A stretch of 61,428 bases of DNA from Bradyrhizobium sp. BRP22. Its GTDB lineage: Bacteria; Pseudomonadota; Alphaproteobacteria; Rhizobiales; Xanthobacteraceae. The stretch lies in assembly GCF_020194175.1 (NCBI RefSeq), contig NZ_JADYVX010000043.1:1-61428 (forward strand), read 5' to 3'. Position numbers and translations under genes: made by a program. Of this stretch, positions 57,972 to 61,428 are shown one piece after another. Every line of letters starts with the position of its first letter. Position 1 is the stretch's first letter. The notes below the pieces were generated by a model. That model did no database searches. It was given only the letters and a program-made list of their open reading frames with translations, and was not told the DNA's origin.

Positions 57972-59402
57972 ATGACAAACACGGAACAGGATCGCTGGTC
58001 GCGGGTGAAGGGACGGTTGCGGACGAGCGTTGGCGAGGATGTCTATACGAGCTGGTTTGCGCGCATGGATCTCGAGGGCGTGCAGGACGAAAGCGTCCGC
58101 CTGTCGGTTCCGACCCGATTCCTGAAGAGCTGGATCCAGGCCCACTATGCCGATCGCGTGCTCTCCTGCTGGCAGGCCGAGATGCCGGAGGTGCACCGCA
58201 TCGATCTCACCGTGCGCTCGGCGGTGCGGCCTGTGGCCACCGCGAAGGAAGTTGCTGCGCCGGCGGAAACGCGCCGCGTCGAGCGGCCGGAAGGACGGCC
58301 GTCGGCGGAACTGCGTTCGATCGCAACCGCGCCGGTATCTGCGAGCCACGATGCGCTCGGCGGCTCGCCGCTCGATCCGCGGCTCACATTTGCAAGCTTC
58401 GTGGTCGGCCGCTCCAACACGCTCGCGCATGCCGCGGCGCGCCAGGTTGCGGAAGGCCGTCGCGGCGATCCCGTGATGTTCAACCCACTCTACATCCATG
58501 CCGGTGTCGGGCTCGGCAAAACCCATCTCCTGCAGGCGGTGACCTGGGCCGGCAATTCCGGCGGCGAGCGCAAGGTGCTCTATCTCACCGCGGAAAAATT
58601 CATGTACGGCTTCGTCGCCGCGCTGAAGACGCAGACGGCGCTGGCGTTCAAGGAAGCGCTGCGCGGCATCGACGTGCTGGTGATCGACGACCTGCAGTTC
58701 CTGCAGGGCAAATCGACCCAGGCCGAGTTCTGCCACACGCTGAATGCGCTGATCGATGCCGGCCGCCAGGTCGTGATCGCGGCCGATCGTCCGCCGTCCG
58801 ACCTGGAAAGCCTCGACGACCGCGTGCGCTCGCGGCTTGCCGGCGGGCTCGTGGTCGAAATGGGATCGCTCGGAGAAGATTTGCGCCTTGGCATCCTCAA
58901 ATCGCGCGTCGCAGCTGCCCGCGTCCATCACGCAAGCTTCGAGGTGCCGGATGAGGTGCTGGATTATCTGTCGCGCACCATCACCCATAATGGCCGCGAC
59001 CTCGAGGGTGCGATCAACCGCCTGCTCGCGCACAGCAAGCTGAACAACCAGCCGGTGACGCTGGAAATGGCCGAGCGCGAGGTCCGCGACCTGATCCGTC
59101 CGCAGGAGCCGAAGCGCATCAAGATCGAGGACATCCAGCGCGTTGTCGCCCGGCAGTACAATGTCAGCCGTTCGGACCTCCTGTCCTCGCGCCGCACGGC
59201 GAACGTGGTGCGCCCGCGCCAGGTTGCCATGTACCTGGCCAAGACGCTGACGCTCCGTTCGCTGCCGGAGATCGGCCGTCGTTTCGGCGGGCGCGACCAC
59301 ACCACGGTGCTGCATGCCGTGCGCAAGATCGAGGCGCTGGTCGCCAAGGACACCTCGCTCTCCGAAGAAGTCGAATCCCTGAAGCGCCAATTGCAGGAAT
59401 GA
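57972..59402 (+). CDS. dnaA: Chromosomal replication initiator protein DnaA
   Basis: A 476-residue DnaA. Domain I begins MTNTEQDRWSRVKGRLRTSV, domain II is a short linker (about 85-135), the AAA+ domain III shows Walker A GVGLGKTHLL near 178-187 and Walker B VLVIDDLQFLQGK near 236, and domain IV ends with the DNA-recognition signature GGRDHTTVLHAVRKIE near 439. It binds ATP and DnaA boxes to open oriC. ATG 57972 gives the length usual for Bradyrhizobium; the frame is open to 57834 without homologous sequence, and no strong ribosome-binding site is evident. Confidence 0.97.
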   Translation: MTNTEQDRWSRVKGRLRTSVGEDVYTSWFARMDLEGVQDESVRLSVPTRFLKSWIQAHYADRVLSCWQAEMPEVHRIDLTVRSAVRPVATAKEVAAPAETRRVERPEGRPSAELRSIATAPVSASHDALGGSPLDPRLTFASFVVGRSNTLAHAAARQVAEGRRGDPVMFNPLYIHAGVGLGKTHLLQAVTWAGNSGGERKVLYLTAEKFMYGFVAALKTQTALAFKEALRGIDVLVIDDLQFLQGKSTQAEFCHTLNALIDAGRQVVIAADRPPSDLESLDDRVRSRLAGGLVVEMGSLGEDLRLGILKSRVAAARVHHASFEVPDEVLDYLSRTITHNGRDLEGAINRLLAHSKLNNQPVTLEMAEREVRDLIRPQEPKRIKIEDIQRVVARQYNVSRSDLLSSRRTANVVRPRQVAMYLAKTLTLRSLPEIGRRFGGRDHTTVLHAVRKIEALVAKDTSLSEEVESLKRQLQE

Positions 59403-59410
59403 ATTCTTCC

Positions 59411-59434
59411 CTCCCGCCCTTTTTCCGGGGCGGG
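59411..59434 (+). terminator. Possible terminator hairpin after dnaA
   Basis: cccgccc-tttttccg-gggcggg forms a seven-pair stem ten bases after the dnaA stop; a second small hairpin ggcctttcggcc follows. No U-tract follows, so this may only attenuate. Confidence 0.4.
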
Positions 59435-59607
59435 AACGGCCTTTCGGCCTGCAAAACGTGGGGAACGGCAGCCCGCTCCCTTGCACTTGCGCGCTATCCG
59501 CGCCACCTTGCGGTCCCCCCGGCGGTTTGGTCATATTCCAGGATTGACCCGGCTTCGGGCCTCAAACGCCGCGGCGCGCCGATTGGCCGCCCCGGCCTTT
59601 CCATCTC

Positions 59608-59649
59608 AGAGCATGGTCCGGTACCGGTTTTCGGCTAAGACCATGCTCC
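59608..59649. repeat. Intergenic repeat, family F'
   Basis: agagcatggtccggtaccgg ttttcggctaagaccatgctc. The outer arms gagcatggtc and gaccatgctc are perfect complements over ten bases. It sits in the 272-bp dnaA-dnaN gap (59403-59674). Confidence 0.75.
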
Positions 59650-59674
59650 ACTCAGGGATCTGGCGGGTATTGCA

Positions 59675-60793
59675 ATGAAGGTCACCGTCGAGCGCGCGCA
59701 ACTCCTGAAATCGCTCGGCCACGTGCATCGCGTGGTCGAACGCCGCAACACCATCCCGATCCTCGGCAACGTGCTGGTCCGCGCCGAAAATGCCAAGCTG
59801 TCGCTGAAGGCGACCGATCTCGATCTCGAGGTGACGGAGACCCTGGCTGCGGAAACCGCCACCGCCGGCTCGACCACGGTGCCCGCCCACATGTTCTACG
59901 ACATCGTGCGCAAGCTGCCCGACGGCGCCCAGATCGTGCTGGAGGCGGATGGCGACCGCTCCGTGCTGGCGATCCGGGCCGGCCGCTCGCGCTTCACCTT
60001 GCAGACGCTGCCGGAGAGCGACTTCCCCGACCTGGCCGCCGGCGAGATGACGCATTCCTTCGCGCTGCCTGCCGCCGACGTGAAGCGCCTGATCGACCGC
60101 ACGCAGTTTGCGATCTCGACCGAAGAAACGCGCTATTACCTCAACGGCATCTACCTGCATGCGGCCGGCAGCGCCAAACAGGCGACGCTGCGCGGCGTCG
60201 CCACCGACGGCCATCGCCTGGCGCAGATCGACCTGGTGCAGCCGAAGGGCGCCGCCGGCATGCCCGGCGTGATCGTGCCGCGCAAGACCGTCGGCGAAGT
60301 GCAGCGGCTGATCGAGGATACCGAGGCCGAAATCACCATCGAGCTGTCGCAGGGCAAGATCCGTTTCACGCTCGGCAATGTGGTGCTGACCTCGAAATTG
60401 ATCGACGGCACCTTCCCCGATTACGGCCGCGTGATCCCGCAGAACAACGACAAGGAACTGGTGGTCGACAAGAAGGATTTCGAAGCCGCCGTCGATCGCG
60501 TCTCGACCATCTCCAGCGAGCGCGGCCGCGCGGTCAAATTGTCGCTGTCGGCGGGGAAGCTGGTGCTGTCGGTGACCAACCCGGATTCCGGTAGCGCCAC
60601 CGAGGAACTGGAGGTCGAATACGCCTCCGACGCGCTCGATATCGGCTTCAACTCGCGCTATTTGCTCGACATCGCCGCCCAGATCGAGGGCGAAGTCGCG
60701 GTCTTGAAACTGGCCGATCCCGGCTCGCCGACGCTGGTGCAGGACAAGGAGAACAAGAGCGCGCTCTACGTGCTGATGCCCATGCGGGTGTGA
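59675..60793 (+). CDS. dnaN: DNA polymerase III beta sliding clamp
   Basis: A 372-residue beta clamp with the three repeated domains in order. It starts MKVTVERAQLLKSLGHVHRV, continues with RRNTIPILGNVLV and the ELSQGKIRFTLGN region in domain 2, and ends NKSALYVLMPMRV, the conserved C-terminus. It forms the ring that holds polymerase III on DNA. Its TGA stop overlaps by one base the first ATG of the following frame. Confidence 0.97.
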   Translation: MKVTVERAQLLKSLGHVHRVVERRNTIPILGNVLVRAENAKLSLKATDLDLEVTETLAAETATAGSTTVPAHMFYDIVRKLPDGAQIVLEADGDRSVLAIRAGRSRFTLQTLPESDFPDLAAGEMTHSFALPAADVKRLIDRTQFAISTEETRYYLNGIYLHAAGSAKQATLRGVATDGHRLAQIDLVQPKGAAGMPGVIVPRKTVGEVQRLIEDTEAEITIELSQGKIRFTLGNVVLTSKLIDGTFPDYGRVIPQNNDKELVVDKKDFEAAVDRVSTISSERGRAVKLSLSAGKLVLSVTNPDSGSATEELEVEYASDALDIGFNSRYLLDIAAQIEGEVAVLKLADPGSPTLVQDKENKSALYVLMPMRV

Positions 60794-61245
60794 TGCCTCG
60801 CGCCCCGCACGCGAACTCACCCTCTCCCCTTGTGGGAGAGGGTGGCGCCTCACGCAGTGAGGCGCCGGGTGAGGGGTTCGCGCCGCAAACACCACACCAT
60901 CGACCGATCGCCAAGCGGATCCGCACCTTCGCGAAGAAGATGCGGCGGGAGCCAACCGATGCCGAAGCGAAGATGTGGCGATTGCTTCGCGATCGACGCC
61001 TTTCACATCTGAAGTTTCGTCGCCAAGTCCCGTTTCAGACTTATATTCTCGACTTCGTCTGTTTCGAGAAGCGCCTCGTCATCGAAATAGACGGCAGTCA
61101 GCACGCGTCATCGACACGAGAGGCGGTGAGAGAAGCCGCCCTCATCGCGGAAGGCTTTCGCACCGCACGTTACTGGAATAACGATGTGCTGCAGCAACCC
61201 GGGGCCATATTGGAGGACATTCTCGCAAAGCTTGCCGAGCTGTGA
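60793..61245 (+). CDS. DUF559 endonuclease-like protein, N-terminus altered by a repeat
   Basis: The conserved part begins around 60904 (RPIAKRIRTFAKKMRREPTD) and contains the vsr-like PD-(D/E)xK-type core of DUF559: LSHLKFRRQVPFQTYILDFV, KRLVIEIDGSQHAS and GFRTARYWNNDVL. The family is near very short patch repair nucleases, but its biological role is unclear. The only ATG upstream of the homologous part is 60793, so about 37 leading residues would be a translated family B repeat; ATG 60940 would remove conserved residues. Either the repeat displaced the native start or translation begins unusually. It lies where recF would often follow dnaN. Confidence 0.7.
   Translation: MPRAPHANSPSPLVGEGGASRSEAPGEGFAPQTPHHRPIAKRIRTFAKKMRREPTDAEAKMWRLLRDRRLSHLKFRRQVPFQTYILDFVCFEKRLVIEIDGSQHASSTREAVREAALIAEGFRTARYWNNDVLQQPGAILEDILAKLAEL
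60818..60878. repeat. REP-like element, family B (complete)
   Basis: tcaccctctccccttgtggg agagggtg is followed by a perfect ggcgcctca cgcag tgaggcgcc hairpin and gggtgagggg. It is an open frame in the same register as the DUF559 gene. A divergent copy in the other orientation lies at 61248-61303. Confidence 0.8.
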
Positions 61246-61247
61246 GA

Positions 61248-61303
61248 TACCCCTCACCCGTCGCCTCGCTTCGCGAGGCGCCACCCTCTCCCACAAGGAG
61301 AGA
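61248..61303. repeat. REP-like element, family B, truncated by the insertion sequence
   Basis: tacccctcacccgtcgcctc gcttcgcgaggcgccaccct ctcccacaaggagag is the reverse-oriented version of 60818-60878 with several changes in the variable hairpin. Its last stem is incomplete at the junction with the IS end (61302), so the insertion probably interrupted it. Confidence 0.75.
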
Positions 61304-61428
61304 GCGACTATCTGGATTGTCAAGTTGCATTGGCGTATTGGGCTCGCGCATCGCGAGCTTTTGCATTGAGTCTGACGAGGAGCTTGCGCGCCAAGGCAAT
61401 GCGAATGACCATTTTCTCTTTGCCGGCC
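61302..61428 (-). mobile_element. 3' end of an IS110-like insertion sequence, inverted relative to the left end
   Basis: Exactly 127 bases of the same element as at 1-123, in opposite orientation and without any mismatch over the shared 123. The junction again follows gtcgctc (minus strand) and runs into a REP-like palindrome. It contains a hairpin gctcgcg cat cgcgagc inside the coding part. Confidence 0.65.
61320..61428 (-). CDS. IS110-family transposase, C-terminal fragment (5' part outside window)
   Basis: The minus strand from 61428 encodes A, then GKEKMVIRIALARKLLVR and the rest of the same C-terminal peptide as at 1-105, ending with TGA at 61322-61320. It is a truncated copy only because the window stops. 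See the left copy for the family argument. Confidence 0.55.
   Translation of the reverse strand, partial: AGKEKMVIRIALARKLLVRLNAKARDARAQYANAT

Noticed and set aside
57567..59534. A 655-codon minus-strand open frame opposite dnaA
   Set aside because: It is the antisense shadow of a GC-rich gene; amino acid composition is Arg/His/Ala/Gln-rich without motifs, whereas dnaA on the other strand is intact.

Overview
The window looks like a chromosomal segment from a Bradyrhizobium-like alphaproteobacterium (Nitrobacteraceae). This rests on high GC content, families typical of that group (TRAP, TTT and NitT/TauT transporters, class III aminotransferase, DUF3551, DUF2267, disordered stress-type proteins), an rpsT - dnaA - dnaN block, and many copies of several short palindromic intergenic repeat families. 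The taxon is inferred; no rRNA gene is present.

Both window ends carry the same sequence in inverted orientation. Positions 1-123 are an exact reverse complement of 61302-61424, and both encode the C-terminus of what looks like an IS110-family transposase. Each copy abuts a REP-like palindrome. The right-hand copy occupies exactly 127 nt, which suggests this is one assembly contig bounded by a collapsed insertion sequence.

Layout. 0.2-4.9 kb: GH13 glucosidase, RMD1/DUF155 protein, GloC/YcbL-type metallo-hydrolase, PHB-depolymerase-type esterase. 4.9-10.7 kb: MFS exporter, LLM flavin monooxygenase, LysR regulator, two NAD(P)-binding redox proteins. 11.1-15.3 kb: complete TRAP transporter (binding protein, small and large permease) and an SDR. 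15.5-21.7 kb: HisKA_2-type sensor kinase and two GGDEF-EAL proteins. 21.8-26.9 kb: YccF protein, SsuD-like monooxygenase, tRNA-Arg(CCG), small secreted proteins, HD-domain hydrolase, LOG-type nucleotide hydrolase. 27.0-28.5 kb: three small very hydrophilic proteins in an operon plus DUF2267, with EcfG-like (general stress sigma factor) promoter candidates. 28.6-37.2 kb: chemoreceptor, racemase-family protein and class III aminotransferase divergent from a NitT/TauT ABC importer, then PoxB. 37.4-43.4 kb: IlvA, DUF1697, a short cysteine-containing protein, an operon of membrane protein, winged-helix regulator and cis-prenyltransferase, then an ArsR/SRPBCC/DUF899/DUF1428 cluster. 43.7-56.1 kb: DUF3551, orphan TctC-type binding protein, VOC protein, acyl-CoA ligase, HD-GYP protein, two-subunit molybdopterin dehydrogenase with Tat signal, hydrolases, polysaccharide-export lipoprotein, MsrA. 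56.5-61.2 kb: rpsT, a 1.2-kb AT-richer gap that may hold oriC, dnaA, dnaN and a DUF559 nuclease-like gene where recF would often be expected.

Functionally the window mixes replication and housekeeping genes with uptake and oxidation of small organic compounds, second-messenger signalling (two GGDEF-EAL proteins and one HD-GYP protein) and probable general stress genes. I found no CRISPR array, prophage or classical defence island. The most unusual points are the inverted IS ends joined to REP palindromes, the recurring GAAC-N16-CGTT promoter pattern before small-protein genes, the prenyltransferase operon, and the racemase/aminotransferase/ABC module.
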